A stretch of DNA of 5,731 nt from Eubacteriaceae bacterium (GTDB taxonomy: Bacteria; Bacillota; Clostridia; Eubacteriales; Anaerofustaceae), in contig JAGACT010000230.1 in the NCBI GenBank assembly GCA_017613995.1, forward strand, positions 1 to 5,731, read 5' to 3'. The translations under genes were made by a program, and so were the position numbers. Shown here piece after piece: positions 5,034 to 5,731 of the stretch. A model generated the notes under the pieces. It did not search any database. It had not been told where the DNA came from and saw nothing but the letters and a program-made list of their open reading frames with translations. Positions within the stretch are counted from its first letter, which is position 1, and each line of letters starts with the position of its first letter.

Positions 5034-5731
5034 CCAGGGAGCTTAAGATAGGAGCGGGCCGGTGCGACAGCAGCGGCAGGCTCGGCATGTACGAGACCTT
5101 CTCGGTGTTCATGGACCACGCCTGCGAGCACGCGGACCTTCTGGGCTGCGGCCTTAACGACATGATGCAGCGTGGCCTTCTGTGGGTAGCCGTAAGGAGC
5201 ATGGTGCGTTTCGCAGGACGTCCCGCCATGGGGGAGGATACCATTCTCACTACATGGCCCCTGGCTCCCGGCAGGACCACCTCCGAGAGGGATTACATCC
5301 TGACGGACAGAGACGGAAACGTGCTCTGCGAGGGAAAGACCGAGTGGACCGTTATCGATGCGGAAAAAGGAAGGATCGTGTCCCCGAAGAGCGTATTCGG
5401 GGAGGATATGAGCTTCTGCGAAGAAGCCGTGGACCTGCCGGCCTTCAGCCGGTTCAGGACGGATCCGGCTGTCTTCAGGCCCATGGGCAGCTACCGCTGC
5501 GCCTCCACCGACTGCGACGTGGAGGGCCACATGAACAATACCGCCTACATCAGGATGATGTGTGCGGCTGTGTCCACCGAGGAGTGGAAGAAGCTGGATA
5601 CGAAGATCATGGAAGCCTACTTCGCTTCCCAGGTGAGGGAAGGGGACATCCTTTCTCTTTACAGGTATGACGAAGAAGGAATGATTGTTTTCAGAGCGGC
5701 GGACAGCAGCGGAAAGAGCATTTTCTGGATG
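5018..5731 (+). CDS. Acyl-ACP thioesterase, 3' end just beyond window
   Basis: This frame is open from the ATG at 5018 to the right edge: 238 residues, close to the 240-250 usual for bacterial acyl-ACP thioesterases. The enzyme hydrolyses acyl-ACP to free fatty acid in the cytosol, ending or diverting fatty acid synthesis. It is a tandem hotdog protein. The first hotdog has the FMDHACEHADLLGCGL helix (31-46), followed by LLWVAVRSMVRF and the TTW strand (78-80). The second carries the DVEGHMNNTAYIR motif at 167-179, equivalent to the DxNxH(V/M)NN active-site helix. Here Glu169 replaces the usual Asn, and Gln205 stands where a Glu is expected, so the active site may differ. The start overlaps the NUDIX gene by 16 bases and has a fair ribosome binding site, implying co-translation. 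It has no promoter of its own that I can see. A 4-hydroxybenzoyl-CoA-type thioesterase is less likely because there are two hotdogs. Confidence 0.88.
   Translation, partial: MEQKLTRELKIGAGRCDSSGRLGMYETFSVFMDHACEHADLLGCGLNDMMQRGLLWVAVRSMVRFAGRPAMGEDTILTTWPLAPGRTTSERDYILTDRDGNVLCEGKTEWTVIDAEKGRIVSPKSVFGEDMSFCEEAVDLPAFSRFRTDPAVFRPMGSYRCASTDCDVEGHMNNTAYIRMMCAAVSTEEWKKLDTKIMEAYFASQVREGDILSLYRYDEEGMIVFRAADSSGKSIFWM

Noticed and set aside
4949..5530. Minus-strand open frame of 193 codons opposite the NUDIX/thioesterase junction
   Set aside because: Sense-strand proteins explain this region; the antisense product has no family features.
5182..5670. Plus-strand open frame of 162 codons inside the thioesterase
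   Set aside because: The thioesterase frame starting at 5018 covers this interval with hotdog motifs. This frame gives an Arg-rich string.

Overview
The window reads as a bacterial chromosome segment, most likely from an anaerobic Clostridia-type Bacillota. The coding regions are GC-rich (around 60% by eye), yet ATA and AGG codons are common. Most genes have strong AAGGAGG/GGAGG ribosome binding sites. Several proteins resemble families common in clostridial gut and rumen bacteria: an AraM-like dehydrogenase beside an FGGY kinase, a MutT-like NUDIX protein starting MRNTTLCYLE, and a bacterial acyl-ACP thioesterase. The taxonomic guess is inference from these traits, not a search result.

Layout. 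The left edge (1-176) is the 5' end of an unrecognised minus-strand gene. An AT-rich divergent intergenic region (177-347) follows, with one extended -10 promoter candidate in each direction and an inverted repeat near each. A rightward three-gene operon (348-4478) then encodes an FGGY-family sugar kinase, a glycerol-1-phosphate dehydrogenase (AraM family) whose start overlaps the kinase stop as TGATG, and an FAD-dependent oxidoreductase of the FAD_oxidored type. After a 57-base gap comes a second rightward unit: a NUDIX hydrolase (4536-5033), overlapped by 16 bases by an acyl-ACP thioesterase that runs off the right edge (5018 to beyond 5731).

How the genes fit together. The first operon looks like a carbohydrate or polyol catabolic cassette: one phosphorylation, one NAD(P)-linked dehydrogenation of a phosphorylated triose/polyol, and one flavin-linked redox step. 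In Bacillus subtilis araM sits in the arabinose operon, but no araA, araD, transporter or regulator is in this window, so the substrate is open. The second unit pairs nucleotide clean-up or nucleotide signalling with release of fatty acids from acyl carrier protein. It may be a housekeeping pair rather than a pathway.

The most unusual local signal is at the NUDIX gene. An extended -10 (TGGTATAAT) sits exactly where it would start transcription on the A of the ATG, giving a leaderless mRNA without a Shine-Dalgarno site. A perfect 13-base inverted repeat encloses both the -10 and the start codon. No RNA gene, mobile element or CRISPR array was seen.
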